The notes: generated from the letters alone by a model not told the origin. A stretch of 19,877 bases of DNA from Methylococcaceae bacterium (GCA_947506075.1 CANNNN010000008.1:1-19877); one strand, 5' to 3'. Counted from the stretch's first letter, positions 1-7,787 are shown. Program-made: numbers and translations.

Positions 1-1
1 G

Positions 2-997
2 ACCCGCAACAGAGCTGGCGAAGACAATGTGCCCCAGGACATCAATGTGGAATACTACCGTCAACGCGCCAGCGCCGGTTTGATTATCAGCGAAGGCAGC
101 CAAATATCGGCCGGCGGCATCGGCTATCCGGGAACACCGGGCATACATACCGATGCGCAGGTTGCAGGATGGAAACGCGTCACCGACGCCGTTCACGACC
201 AAGGCGGCATGATTTTCATCCAGCTCTGGCATACCGGCAGAATCTCCCATTCGTCATTGCAACCAGGTCATATTCTACCGGTTGCACCCTCCGCGCTAAA
301 AGCTGCAGGCCAGGCCATGACCTATAATGGCCTGCAGGATTTTGAAACGCCACATGCCTTAACCCTGACTGAGATGCCAGACATTGTCACCGATTACGCA
401 ACAGCAGCACACAACGCAAAAGCCGCCGGCTTTGATGGCGTGGAGATTCATGCCGCCAATGGTTATCTGCTGGATCAGTTTTTAAGGGACAGCACCAACC
501 ATCGGGAAGATGCTTACGGGGGTGACATAGATCACCGGATGCGCTTACTGGTTGAAATTATTGAATCAAGCCTCGCTATTTGGGGTGATCATCGTGTCGG
601 CGTCAGACTGTCGCCGGAAAACAGCTTCAACGATATTAAGGATAGCCAGCCGCAACAGACTTTTAACGCAGTCGCAAAAAAACTATCCGCCTATCCGCTA
701 GCCTATCTGCATGTGCTGGAAGGCGATATGTTGACCGGTGAGCGGCATCTTGATTACCTGGAACTGAGAAACTGCTTTACAGGTCTTTATATGGCGAATA
801 ATGGCTATGATTTGGAGCGCGGCAATAAGGCCATAGACCAGAACCATGCCGACATGATCGCGTTTGGTAAATTGTTCATCGCCAACCCGGATTTGCCTGA
901 GCGATTTGCAAAAAACCTGCCGCTGAATACCCCCGATCAGGCAACTTTTTATGGCGGGGATGAAAAGGGTTATACCGATTATCCGAGGTCTAGTTAG
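2..997 (+). CDS. Old Yellow Enzyme family alkene reductase (NemA-like), 5' end missing
   Basis: FMN-dependent TIM-barrel ene-reductase that uses NAD(P)H to reduce activated C=C bonds (the NemA/PETN-reductase group also reduces N-ethylmaleimide and nitro compounds); cytosolic. The reading frame is open to the left edge (TRNRAGEDNVP precedes the first internal GTG at 29), matching the OYE segment after the first barrel strand, so roughly the first 30-40 residues lie outside the window. Visible family marks are the QLWHTGRISH segment, the substrate-binding pair His/Asn in VEIHAANGYLLDQFL followed by N-x-R-x-D-x-YGG, and the C-terminal FMN-phosphate region FGKLFIANPDLPERF ending in GGDEKGYTDYP. 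Length is normal for the family once the missing part is added. It converges with the next gene and no clear terminator lies between them. The physiological substrate cannot be read from the sequence. Confidence 0.93.
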   Translation, partial: TRNRAGEDNVPQDINVEYYRQRASAGLIISEGSQISAGGIGYPGTPGIHTDAQVAGWKRVTDAVHDQGGMIFIQLWHTGRISHSSLQPGHILPVAPSALKAAGQAMTYNGLQDFETPHALTLTEMPDIVTDYATAAHNAKAAGFDGVEIHAANGYLLDQFLRDSTNHREDAYGGDIDHRMRLLVEIIESSLAIWGDHRVGVRLSPENSFNDIKDSQPQQTFNAVAKKLSAYPLAYLHVLEGDMLTGERHLDYLELRNCFTGLYMANNGYDLERGNKAIDQNHADMIAFGKLFIANPDLPERFAKNLPLNTPDQATFYGGDEKGYTDYPRSS

Positions 998-1074
998 CAC
1001 TGCCAGCTATGGCATATGAATCTCTTCATCCCCCTGCCAGGGTGACGCACCTCAAGTCAGATGGCGAAATTACC

Positions 1075-1974
1075 TTATCCCTCCCGCATACCGATTAATT
1101 CCATATAGCCGTCTTTATAGCTAGGATAATGGAACTGATAACCCAGGGCTTTCAACCTCGAATTACTACAGCGTTTATTCATCCCGGCATCGGTGCCAAC
1201 CGCTTTAACCGTCGGTGGCATCGGTTCCCTACCGATTTCGACACTTCCTCCATCCTTGGCAGTCGGCGGCGGGCAATGTAAACGCTCGGCGAGCCAGTTC
1301 ATTACCTCCCAGATCGGCGCAGTATCATCATCACTGGCCAGATAATATTGATCTAACACCCTAGCTGCCAAGTGTTGTTCAAGCAAAAAAACCAACACGC
1401 CGATGCAATCTTGCTGATGTATCCGGTTGGTATAATAAGGCGGACTTTGCTGTATATCCGGTGCTTGCAGAGCTTGCCTTAACAGATATTCCCGCCCTAG
1501 CCCGTAAATGCCGGAAAACCGCACGACGATATTATTTGGATTAAAAGCCGTCAAACGCTGTTCGGCCTGCCTGATCAAGCGACTGGCGATATTGTCCGGC
1601 TCTGCAATCGACTCTTCGTCCACCCATTCACCCTGGGTCTGTCCGTAGACACTGGTTGATGAAACCATCAGCCAATGCGCTTTCGGGAGTTTATCCAGCA
1701 GATTATTCAAACCGGTTTCATAAACCGCGCGATAGCTTGCTTCATTACGCGCGTCAGGCGATACGATAAAAAACACCTGGGTGAAATCCGTATCCAGATT
1801 TGCCAAGTCAGAAGATGAGCTTATATCGGCCGCGACATGATGAATCCCGCCCTCCTCTCCCGAAGGGCGAGGGGGATTGCGCTTAAGTCCGGTCACTTGA
1901 TGACCCTGCCTAGCCAAAACCTCTGCAAGTGCTGATCCAATAGCACCACAGCCGACAATCAAGATTTTTGCCAT
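1075..1974 (-). CDS. YeeZ-like atypical SDR / NAD(P)-dependent epimerase family protein
   Basis: Extended-type short-chain dehydrogenase/reductase relative, 299 aa. The N-terminus has a Rossmann dinucleotide loop (ILIVGCGAIGSALAEVL, residues 4-20). The middle has the SSTSVYG strand-turn, with the Ser and Tyr of the SDR site but without the usual Tyr-x-x-x-Lys. The C-terminal part with CNSRLKALGYQFHYP matches the layout of E. coli YeeZ, whose substrate is unknown. The start at 1974 is only 2 nt after the stop of the upstream DUF523/DUF1722 gene and has no good Shine-Dalgarno, so translation is probably coupled. I infer a cytosolic oxidoreductase or nucleotide-sugar-like enzyme of unknown substrate. 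The family call is secure; the reaction is not. Confidence 0.85.
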   Translation of the reverse strand: MAKILIVGCGAIGSALAEVLARQGHQVTGLKRNPPRPSGEEGGIHHVAADISSSSDLANLDTDFTQVFFIVSPDARNEASYRAVYETGLNNLLDKLPKAHWLMVSSTSVYGQTQGEWVDEESIAEPDNIASRLIRQAEQRLTAFNPNNIVVRFSGIYGLGREYLLRQALQAPDIQQSPPYYTNRIHQQDCIGVLVFLLEQHLAARVLDQYYLASDDDTAPIWEVMNWLAERLHCPPPTAKDGGSVEIGREPMPPTVKAVGTDAGMNKRCSNSRLKALGYQFHYPSYKDGYMELIGMREG

Positions 1975-1976
1975 GC

Positions 1977-2912
1977 TTATAATTGATTAATCAGTTGTAA
2001 TTCCTGAGGATAAGGACTCATGTAATAGGAGTCTTCGATGTACGGATCGGGAGTTTTACGAAAATGATGTTTCAGCAGGGTTAAGGGTACTATCAACGGA
2101 ATATAGCCATTGCGATAGCGCTCGATGACTTCGCAAAGTTCGACTTTATTATCAGCACTCAAGTCCTTTTTTAAATAGCCTTGAATATGCTGCAAGACAT
2201 TGACATGGTTTTTCCGGGTAGCCGGTTTTTTAAGTGTAATCATCAGTTGCAGTATGTATTGCTCTGCTACCTGTTCCAAGCTACTTTTAGTAAGTCCGGC
2301 CAATAACTGCCCTAGGTCACGGTAATCTTCATGACTCATGATAATCAGTTTATGGCGGGCATGAAAGTTGGTCAGACCGCTTGCCGTCAGTCCTACAGCA
2401 AGCATGGCTTTCCAGCGAGACAGCACATAAACCCGCTGGATAAAATTCTCGCGCAGTCCAGGATCGCCTAACCGGCCTTCTTCCTCTACCGGTAACAGCG
2501 GATTCAGGCGCAGCAAAGCCTCGGCATAAATACCGACGCCATCTTTGTGATGTTGAGCGCCGCTATAAACCCTTACCCGTTCCATTCCACAACTTGGCGA
2601 ACCTTTTTTCAGAATATAACCGCATAAGCCGGCATGCAGGTGCTGCTGCTGTTCGGCATAGTCATGTAAGCGCTCGGTTACATCACACTCAGGGTCTTTA
2701 ATACCGACACAATGGAGCGCATGGTCAATTTTCACCAGGTGCAGGGTCGGTCTGGGCGCACCCAGACCTATACCCATTTCCGGACAAAATGGATGAAAAT
2801 CAAAATATTCACCGAGGGTGCCGGTAATATACGAATCCCGTTTATGCCCCCCGTCATAACGGACATTCTGTCCTAGTAAACAACTGCTGATACCGATAGG
2901 GATTTTTTTCAT
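1977..2912 (-). CDS. DUF523-DUF1722 (TudS/YbgA-type) protein
   Basis: Two-domain protein of 311 aa. Residues 1 to about 150 are DUF523, with the cysteines SSCLLG (Cys11), FCPEMG and KGSPSCG. In the DUF523 enzyme TudS, three such cysteines hold a catalytic [4Fe-4S] cluster that removes sulfur from thiouracil. Residues from about 165 are DUF1722 (YbgA), with FHARHKLIIMSH, ATRKNHVNVLQH-x2-GYLKK and a closing SPYPQEL. The fusion is a common full-length form. The family supports a cytosolic Fe-S desulfurase or sulfur-handling role, perhaps on thiolated bases, but the substrate is an inference. It is the first gene of a two-gene unit with the YeeZ-like SDR. The ATG at 2912 gives the canonical MKKIPIGISSC start; no strong ribosome-binding site or promoter is visible upstream. 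Confidence 0.9.
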   Translation of the reverse strand: MKKIPIGISSCLLGQNVRYDGGHKRDSYITGTLGEYFDFHPFCPEMGIGLGAPRPTLHLVKIDHALHCVGIKDPECDVTERLHDYAEQQQHLHAGLCGYILKKGSPSCGMERVRVYSGAQHHKDGVGIYAEALLRLNPLLPVEEEGRLGDPGLRENFIQRVYVLSRWKAMLAVGLTASGLTNFHARHKLIIMSHEDYRDLGQLLAGLTKSSLEQVAEQYILQLMITLKKPATRKNHVNVLQHIQGYLKKDLSADNKVELCEVIERYRNGYIPLIVPLTLLKHHFRKTPDPYIEDSYYMSPYPQELQLINQL

Positions 2913-2947
2913 AGGGTCGTGGTTTTGTTTAGCGTTTAAAATAATAC

Positions 2948-3094
2948 CTACCGGCTTTGCCGAATTCTCGACTGTTTCCCAAACCGAAGCTTGGGAATGA
3001 TAAAACAGCTGCTACCGATAGAAATTTTCTCGTTAGTGCGAGGCTTTGGCTTAGTACTTGAAGAGAGTCTATCGGCTTTGCCAAATTATTCAAT
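2948..3094. repeat. Imperfect direct repeat in the spacer, about 24 bp, two copies
   Basis: CTACCGGCTTTGCCGAATTC at 2948-2967 recurs as CTATCGGCTTTGCCAAATTA at 3069-3088, with 17 of 20 positions equal and weaker similarity continuing a few bases. The copies lie about 120 bp apart in the divergent spacer between the DUF523 gene and bpt. They could be a regulatory pair or part of a dispersed intergenic element. Confidence 0.5.
2976..2997. repeat. Short palindrome (7-bp arms, 8-nt loop), related to a copy at the right end of the window
   Basis: TTCCCAA at 2976-2982 is the exact inverse of TTGGGAA at 2991-2997. The core TCCCAAACCGAAGCTTG (2977-2993) recurs at 19842-19858 with one mismatch, so this looks like a member of a dispersed intergenic palindrome family. 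There is no U-run beside it, so it is not an intrinsic terminator. Confidence 0.6.
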
Positions 3095-3151
3095 TACTTT
3101 TTAGCTATTCTAATTCCTTGGCGGTCAAGGCGTCCTTTAGCAAGTAAGAGG

Positions 3152-3157
3152 TATAAT
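3152..3157 (+). promoter_or_regulatory. Candidate sigma-70 -10 box for bpt
   Basis: A perfect TATAAT lies 26 nt upstream of the bpt ATG. The hexamer 18 nt further upstream (AGGCGT, 3128-3133) is a poor -35, so the promoter is weak or needs an activator. The implied leader is only about 20 nt and has no good Shine-Dalgarno. Confidence 0.4.
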
Positions 3158-3183
3158 GTATTTTTGCATTCACAGCGACCTCT

Positions 3184-3888
3184 ATGACCTCTGTCCCTTT
3201 ATTGATTACTAGCCCACACCCTTGCAGCTATCTGGACGGTCAGCAAGCACAATCGGCGTTTGTTGTTCCCTCCTTTGGTCTTGATACCTCTATTTATGCT
3301 CAGCTTATTGCTCACGGTTTCAGACGAAGCGGCGATGACGTTTACGCTCCGCGTTGTGCGCAGTGTACACAATGCGTCCCTGTACGCTTGCCGGTTATGC
3401 AATTTACACCTGATCGCCGCCAAAAACGCTGCCTGCAAAAAAACCTGCAAACCACCGCAATCATCAAACCAGCCATTTTCGAACAAAGCCATTACGATCT
3501 TTATCTGCGCTATCAAAAGCAACGCCATGCCGAAGGCAACATGGCCAACACCAGCCCGGAAGAATATATTAAATTTTTAGGCAGCTCCTGGTGCAACACC
3601 CAGTTTATAGAATTTTCGCTTGCCGGCCAGCTTGCCGCAGTGGCCATAGTGGATCGGTTTGATAATGCACTGTCTGCGGTTTACACCTTCTTTGAGCCAA
3701 CATTTTCCAGCTATAGCCTTGGCGTTTATGCGGTACTATGGCAAATAGACCATGCACAACAACAGGATCTGGAGTGGCTGTACCTGGGCTATTGGATTGC
3801 CGACTGTCAAAAAATGAACTACAAAAACCAATATCAGCCCCTGCAAGGCTATGTTGATCAACAATGGCGTTTTTTAACATCAAGGTAA
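3184..3888 (+). CDS. bpt: Aspartate/glutamate leucyltransferase (arginyltransferase family)
   Basis: Bpt moves leucine from leucyl-tRNA to the N-terminal Asp or Glu of proteins, creating an N-degron for ClpS/ClpAP; cytosolic. The 234-aa length is typical. The N-terminal half carries the family motif GFRRSGDDVYAPRCAQC followed by TQCVPVRL, with its cysteine cluster, and then the basic RRQKR stretch. The C-terminal GNAT-like half has YSLGVYAVLWQIDHAQ, LYLGYWI and KMNYKNQYQPLQGYV. Bpt differs from eukaryotic ATE1 in amino-acid specificity, which I take from the family and not from the sequence. The start follows a short leader after a TATAAT box. In other bacteria the gene often sits near aat, clpA or infA; none of these is visible here. 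Confidence 0.95.
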   Translation: MTSVPLLITSPHPCSYLDGQQAQSAFVVPSFGLDTSIYAQLIAHGFRRSGDDVYAPRCAQCTQCVPVRLPVMQFTPDRRQKRCLQKNLQTTAIIKPAIFEQSHYDLYLRYQKQRHAEGNMANTSPEEYIKFLGSSWCNTQFIEFSLAGQLAAVAIVDRFDNALSAVYTFFEPTFSSYSLGVYAVLWQIDHAQQQDLEWLYLGYWIADCQKMNYKNQYQPLQGYVDQQWRFLTSR

Positions 3889-4031
3889 AGGCTCAGAAAT
3901 AATATGTAGAACGCGGATTAGACGGATATACCTTTTGGTTTATGACCTACAATTCGGTATCTCTTTAAAAAATTTCGTGTTTATCGTGGGCAATGCATTA
4001 CATCAATTACTATCCAAAAAGGAAGGTTTCA

Positions 4032-4292
4032 GTGGCTAAATTAAAAAACGAAGCTCAGCTGCTCAAGAAAGCGATAGAGGTTGCTGAAAATTATGCGGTT
4101 AATAGGGGTTACTCAGGCTTTTCGGCGACCAATTCGGCAAAAGATAAGATTGAATGCATTTATCGCCTGCTGGTCAATGACCAACTACTTCAGCCCTTGG
4201 CGCTAGACCAGGAAAACGGAGTAAATATGAAACATAAACTGGCATTATGGATAGCAAGGCAATTGCCACAAGATCATCCGCTATTGAAATAA
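4032..4292 (+). CDS. Small conserved protein, DUF5062-like
   Basis: A short soluble protein of 86 aa, mostly helical by eye, with no signal peptide or membrane segment. It starts (M)AKLKNEAQLLKKAIEVAEN and ends with a conserved-looking MKHKLALWIARQLPQDHPLL; it resembles the uncharacterised DUF5062 family as I remember it. I place the start at GTG 4032 and not at ATG 3993, because AAGGAAGG at 4019-4026 sits 5 nt before the GTG, while the 13-residue extension has no ribosome-binding site and is not part of the family shape. It lies between bpt and a Gfo/Idh/MocA gene on the same strand, 21 nt before the latter, so co-transcription with that gene is likely. Function unknown. Confidence 0.75.
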   Translation: MAKLKNEAQLLKKAIEVAENYAVNRGYSGFSATNSAKDKIECIYRLLVNDQLLQPLALDQENGVNMKHKLALWIARQLPQDHPLLK

Positions 4293-4313
4293 ACCCAATC
4301 ACCGAAGGTAAAA

Positions 4314-5333
4314 ATGATGACTAACAAAACCAAACTGCGCTGGGGAATTTTAGGCGCGGCGCGCATCAACGAGCGTCTGCTACCCGCCATCTGTGATGCG
4401 AGCAATGCCGAACTGGTAGCAATAGCCAGTCGTCGCCCCGGTGCCGCCGCGCAAACGCTGGCGCAATATGCGCCGCCGCAACAGCAACAAGCACGTACTT
4501 ACGATGATCTTCAAACCTTGCTCGATGATCCGGAAGTGGACGCTGTGTACCTGCCGTTGGCCAATCACGAACATGCGCAATGGACGTTGCGCGCGATCGA
4601 ACACGGCAAACATGTCTTATGCGAAAAGCCGATGGCATTGACAGTGGCCGACATAACAGCCATTCAAGCGGCCGCACTAGAGCATAAGGTCACCGTCATG
4701 GAAGGCTTTATGTACCGCTTCCACCCGCAACATGTTCGCGTGCAGGAATTGCTTGCTTCAGGACTGATCGGCGAAATCAGGTCAGTACGCTCCAGCTTTT
4801 CGTTCATGATGCGGCCGGCCCGGATGTATCGCTTGACCGAAAGCGTAGCCAACGGCGGCGGCGCGATGTGGGACATCGGTTGTTATGCGATCCACTCGGC
4901 GCGGATGTTTTTTAACGAACCCGCAGTCTCGGTGGCTGCCGTGGCCAAATTTATCGACAGCGGCGCCGATGTGGCGACCAGCGGCATTATTGATTTTGGT
5001 GACGGAAAATATGCGCACTTTGATTTCAGCTTTGAACGCGGTCGCCGCTGTGAATATGAAATCATCGGCACATCGGGCGGTATTAAGTGCCACAACGTAT
5101 GGACTATGCCCGACGATGTACCGGTTATTTCCTGGTGGACTGAAGATGGCAGGCAAGCTGAAGAAATATTGCCTGCAGCCAATCACTTCCGGCTGGAAAT
5201 AGAACATTTTAGCGACTGCGTGTTAAACGGCACTGCCCCTCAGCTGTCGCTGAATGATGCAAAAGCCAATTGCCAAATCATCGTTGCCGCTTTAGAATCT
5301 GCTGCTTCCGGGCAACGGGTCAAATTGGGTTAA
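4314..5333 (+). CDS. Gfo/Idh/MocA family NAD(P)-dependent oxidoreductase
   Basis: Dehydrogenase of 339 aa. The N-terminal Rossmann domain opens with WGILGAARINERLL (residues 10-23), a GxxGAA-type nucleotide loop. The catalytic EKP triplet is at residues 104-106 (HVLCEKPMAL) and the second family motif WDIGCYAIHSARMF is near 186-199, with its Asp and His. The C-terminal alpha/beta domain includes the open sheet that forms oligomer contacts in this family. Relatives oxidise sugars, inositols or dihydrodiols; the substrate here is not readable. GAAGG at 4304-4308 lies 5 nt before the first of two tandem ATGs (4314 and 4317). The gene looks richer in G and C than its neighbours, which could mean acquisition, but I did not compute this. 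No terminator is evident after the stop. Confidence 0.92.
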   Translation: MMTNKTKLRWGILGAARINERLLPAICDASNAELVAIASRRPGAAAQTLAQYAPPQQQQARTYDDLQTLLDDPEVDAVYLPLANHEHAQWTLRAIEHGKHVLCEKPMALTVADITAIQAAALEHKVTVMEGFMYRFHPQHVRVQELLASGLIGEIRSVRSSFSFMMRPARMYRLTESVANGGGAMWDIGCYAIHSARMFFNEPAVSVAAVAKFIDSGADVATSGIIDFGDGKYAHFDFSFERGRRCEYEIIGTSGGIKCHNVWTMPDDVPVISWWTEDGRQAEEILPAANHFRLEIEHFSDCVLNGTAPQLSLNDAKANCQIIVAALESAASGQRVKLG

Positions 5334-5441
5334 CAGGGATTCTCCCACAAAAAAACCAAAAATTCAAAGAGCTACCAAACTCTAAACCATCTCCCAAAAA
5401 GTAAATATAACAAGCAACACAAGCTAGGTTTATAGCGGCAT

Positions 5442-5960
5442 TTAAACCTCATCCACTTCGCCTTTAACCTGTTCGTATAGCGCCAGCAGCAATTGGATAA
5501 TCGGATCACTGATATCCATTAATTTAATGATTTCCAGTCCCTGCTTGGTGCTATCGCCAAGATCAAGAACCTGTTCTTGCGTAAGCAGCTGTTTTTGGGC
5601 ATTGGTGAGCAGGCGCAATCTCGGGCGTAATTCGTCTTGCTGATTGACCAGGGTGACAATGCCAAGCTCTCCGGTATTGAGTTCTACAGCACAGCCCACT
5701 GGATAAATGTGCTGCATCGACAACTCCGGATCGACTGAAAGTTCGTGCTCGATAATGGTGTGCTGTTCAGGCGGAATGACATCTTCGCCCTTTTCGGTAT
5801 CGATATAAACGAATTTACAGTATTCGCTTAAGGTACTTATTTGATCGGTGCTTGTAATCAGAAATTTTCGCCGAAAGAACGGCAGCTCCAGCCATTTTCT
5901 ATCCGTGCCGCAAAGGAACATGTTTATTTTCAATTGTGCTACAGCAATTTTTTTAGTCAT
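5442..5960 (-). CDS. DUF3391-containing HD-GYP paralogue lacking the HD-GYP domain
   Basis: A 172-aa protein that aligns by eye with both ends of the HD-GYP protein encoded 18 nt upstream. Residues 1 to about 65 are a DUF3391 domain (KINMFLCGTDRKWLELPFF, then CKFVYIDTEKG). Residues about 85-150 match the C-terminal post-HD-GYP segment: HIYPVGCAVELNTGELGIV here against GFYPQGNVVELSSGEVGIV there. An 18-residue linker replaces the whole roughly 200-residue catalytic domain, so no HD pair and no GYP motif are present and it cannot hydrolyse c-di-GMP. No frameshift is visible and the frame is clean, so it seems a real small gene and not a recent wreck. I infer a regulatory partner or competitor of the neighbour, perhaps through mixed dimers. 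The ATG at 5960 has only a weak Shine-Dalgarno, which suggests coupling. Confidence 0.82.
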   Translation of the reverse strand: MTKKIAVAQLKINMFLCGTDRKWLELPFFRRKFLITSTDQISTLSEYCKFVYIDTEKGEDVIPPEQHTIIEHELSVDPELSMQHIYPVGCAVELNTGELGIVTLVNQQDELRPRLRLLTNAQKQLLTQEQVLDLGDSTKQGLEIIKLMDISDPIIQLLLALYEQVKGEVDEV

Positions 5961-5978
5961 TTTTCAATGCACAGAAAG

Positions 5979-7202
5979 TTAGAAAATGCTCTCATAGGCT
6001 TCAGTAAATTTGCCCTCCTGATGAAATTTGATTAAGTCGATATCATATTCCTCGGGCCTTACAATTTGCCTGATTCTATAAAGCGCGCCGTTACTATCGG
6101 AAACGTTCAGGGCCAAATCAAGTATCCGTTCCTTCACGGGCTTTTTATTTTGATCAAGCATTATCAAAATCTTGGGTTTAAGTCGGTCACTGGTATTTTG
6201 CTCAACCACGATGCCAACTTCACCGCTACTTAATTCAACGACATTGCCTTGCGGATAAAAACCGACACAGTTAATAAAGTGAATAACGACTTTGCCATCA
6301 AACTCAACATGCATAGCCTTAGTCAGGATACCCAGCGCGATCAGATGCTGCCTGCCTTTCTTATACACCCGATCGCTGGTAATCGCATCATAAGCGTCGA
6401 CAACAGAGACTATTCTGGTGAAAATTGTCAGCGCCGTGTTGTTAACGGCTCTTGGATAACCGCTGCCGGTCAAATTTTCGTGATGGCTATAAGCGACATC
6501 GACAGCCCCCGGATAGATGTTTCGGGCAGACATTAAAATATCGCGGCCGAAGCCGGCGTGTCTGCGCATAATCACCAGCTCTTCGCCTTCCAATTTCCCC
6601 GGCTTGTTCAGTATTTCAAGAGGAATCTTCATCTTGCCTATATCGTGCAACAGACCGCACAAGCCAATATCGTTCAGTTCCTTAAGCGAAAGCTTGAGCT
6701 CGCGTCCGATCAGGATAGATAAAATGCAGACATTCAGGCTATGTTGCGAGGTATATTCATCCATATTTTTAAGTTGCGTCAGTAATAACATCGCATCCGA
6801 ATTTTCCAGGACCTTATCGACGCAATCAGAAACGGCGGTTTTAACCGCTTCGACATTTAACTGATTGCCAAAGCGTATGTCATCCATCACGGTTTTGATT
6901 ATCTGGCTGATATTTTGATAGGTCTGTGCCGCCTGATCAAACGAACGGGCAAAGTTTAATTGTTGTTTTCCGGCTGCTTTGCCAGTGGGTATGGAGCCAT
7001 GAGATCTTTTTTGCCGCTCAACATCAATGAACACATAATCGCAAACCGCCTGAATCGCTCGAATATCGGCTTGATTGCCAATGCAAAATTGCTCAAAGAA
7101 AAAAGATGAATCTTTCTCCAGCGTTTCCAGGCGGGAAACCCACATTCCTACACGCAGTTCATAGACATGAATCCTGATAATTCCATTTTCTCTATCTGAC
7201 AT
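5979..7202 (-). CDS. HD-GYP domain cyclic-di-GMP phosphodiesterase with DUF3391
   Basis: A 407-aa cytosolic signalling enzyme expected to cleave c-di-GMP. Residues 1 to about 70 are DUF3391. The HD-GYP domain spans about 130-300: first metal ligand His154 (SQHSLNV), HDIGK at 186-190, His215 (RRHAGFG), HHENLTGSGYP at 240-250 with the intact GYP, and Asp269 (VVDAYDAITSDR). All the expected metal-binding residues are there, so activity is likely. The tail (about 314-385) has the typical YPQGNVVELSSGEVGIV segment. The usual SDRPYR is SDRVYK here, a mild change. There is no membrane segment or receiver domain, so the input signal is unknown. The small HD-GYP-less paralogue follows 18 nt downstream and is almost certainly co-transcribed. 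The start at 7202 has an AGAG 7-8 nt upstream. Confidence 0.94.
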   Translation of the reverse strand: MSDRENGIIRIHVYELRVGMWVSRLETLEKDSSFFFEQFCIGNQADIRAIQAVCDYVFIDVERQKRSHGSIPTGKAAGKQQLNFARSFDQAAQTYQNISQIIKTVMDDIRFGNQLNVEAVKTAVSDCVDKVLENSDAMLLLTQLKNMDEYTSQHSLNVCILSILIGRELKLSLKELNDIGLCGLLHDIGKMKIPLEILNKPGKLEGEELVIMRRHAGFGRDILMSARNIYPGAVDVAYSHHENLTGSGYPRAVNNTALTIFTRIVSVVDAYDAITSDRVYKKGRQHLIALGILTKAMHVEFDGKVVIHFINCVGFYPQGNVVELSSGEVGIVVEQNTSDRLKPKILIMLDQNKKPVKERILDLALNVSDSNGALYRIRQIVRPEEYDIDLIKFHQEGKFTEAYESIF

Positions 7203-7264
7203 ATCAATCTCTGCTTCTGCTTTATAAGGATTTCTAAAGGCAGTTCATCATAAAAATGCCTTGA

Positions 7265-7270
7265 ATTATA
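7265..7270 (-). promoter_or_regulatory. Candidate -10 box for the HD-GYP pair
   Basis: On the minus strand a perfect TATAAT (ATTATA as written) lies about 62 nt upstream of the HD-GYP ATG, giving a leader of about 55 nt. I see no convincing -35 at 16-18 nt, so this is a weak or activator-dependent candidate. The 288-nt spacer 7203-7490 shows no other gene I would defend. Confidence 0.3.
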
Positions 7271-7471
7271 GCGTAGAGACAGATTTATAGCCCCACAATT
7301 TGCAATCGCTGACTTACAATACTCCGTGCTCATTACACCTTCTTCCCGCAGCAGCACCGTAAAATTCTCTGCCAGCACCGAGTGGCTTGTCAAACAATCC
7401 TGACGCAAGTCGCAGAAGAAAAATAAGGCTAATTCAGGCTTAGGCCTGGTTTAATCTAAGCGTACCGATCG

Positions 7472-7502
7472 AAAAAAAACTGCCGTTTGCTCAGCTGTTT
7501 TT
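7472..7502 (-). terminator. Candidate intrinsic terminator of the chemoreceptor unit
   Basis: On the minus strand the stem AAAAAC-x-GC (10-nt loop) GC-x-GTTTTT overlaps the stop codon of the coiled-coil gene and runs into eight Ts. The stem is A/T-rich with one mismatch, so strength is uncertain. A second small hairpin (CAGGC-TTAG-GCCTG, 7435-7448) lies 25 nt further on without its own T-run. Confidence 0.45.
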
Positions 7503-7787
7503 AGCCGCGTCGCCTGCGCTCAAAACCATAAACTCCAGTTGTTTGGCTCGTTTCATCCATAGCTCGCCAGCTGATTTAAGGCTCTGGTTTTCATGCTTGA
7601 GCATCCTGAGCGTGTCGTTGGAGTAGCGTAGATAGTCTTCAACCTCCTTAAGCTGCCGTTTAACCTGTGCCATTGTTTTAGTGTTGCTGATCAGCGTATC
7701 TCTCAGCTGATTCTGGGCGCTTAAACTGTCGTCTAAACCCTGTATTTTTTCCTTTAATTCACTTTCAAGTTGCTCGATTCGAGACAT
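7491..7787 (-). CDS. Small coiled-coil protein translationally coupled to the chemoreceptor
   Basis: A 98-aa soluble protein with no family I can name. Nearly the whole length is a charged, heptad-like helix (MSRIEQLESELKEKIQGLDD, later VKRQLKEVEDYLRYSND), a probable coiled coil. The ATG follows the chemoreceptor stop directly (TAAATG), and a strong ribosome-binding site (GGGAGGAG) sits inside the last codons of the receptor, so the two are made together and probably in linked amounts. I infer a partner or scaffold of the receptor, for example one packing against its cytoplasmic helical bundle; nothing in the sequence proves that. It could also be an unrelated coiled-coil protein that shares the transcript. 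Confidence 0.7.
   Translation of the reverse strand: MSRIEQLESELKEKIQGLDDSLSAQNQLRDTLISNTKTMAQVKRQLKEVEDYLRYSNDTLRMLKHENQSLKSAGELWMKRAKQLEFMVLSAGDAAKNS

Noticed and set aside
1030..1043. Short palindrome CCCTGCCAGGG between the convergent reductase and SDR genes.
   Set aside because: A one-base loop cannot fold as a hairpin and there is no T-run, so it is not called a terminator.
3935..3963. TTGGTT and TATCTC 17 nt apart before the DUF5062-like gene.
   Set aside because: Each box matches the consensus only at its first three bases, too weak to call a promoter.
4366..5207. Long minus-strand and alternate-frame readings in the Gfo/Idh/MocA gene.
   Set aside because: They arise from its G/C-rich codons; the plus-strand frame carries all family motifs.
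5334..5441. A-rich spacer between convergent genes, checked for a terminator.
   Set aside because: Only a 4-bp GGGA-TTC-TCCC element is present, with no T-run on either strand.
7148..7333. A 61-codon minus-strand frame with a fair ribosome-binding site (GAAGG before ATG 7333).
   Set aside because: It runs 55 nt into the HD-GYP gene, contains that gene's likely -10 box and resembles no family I know.
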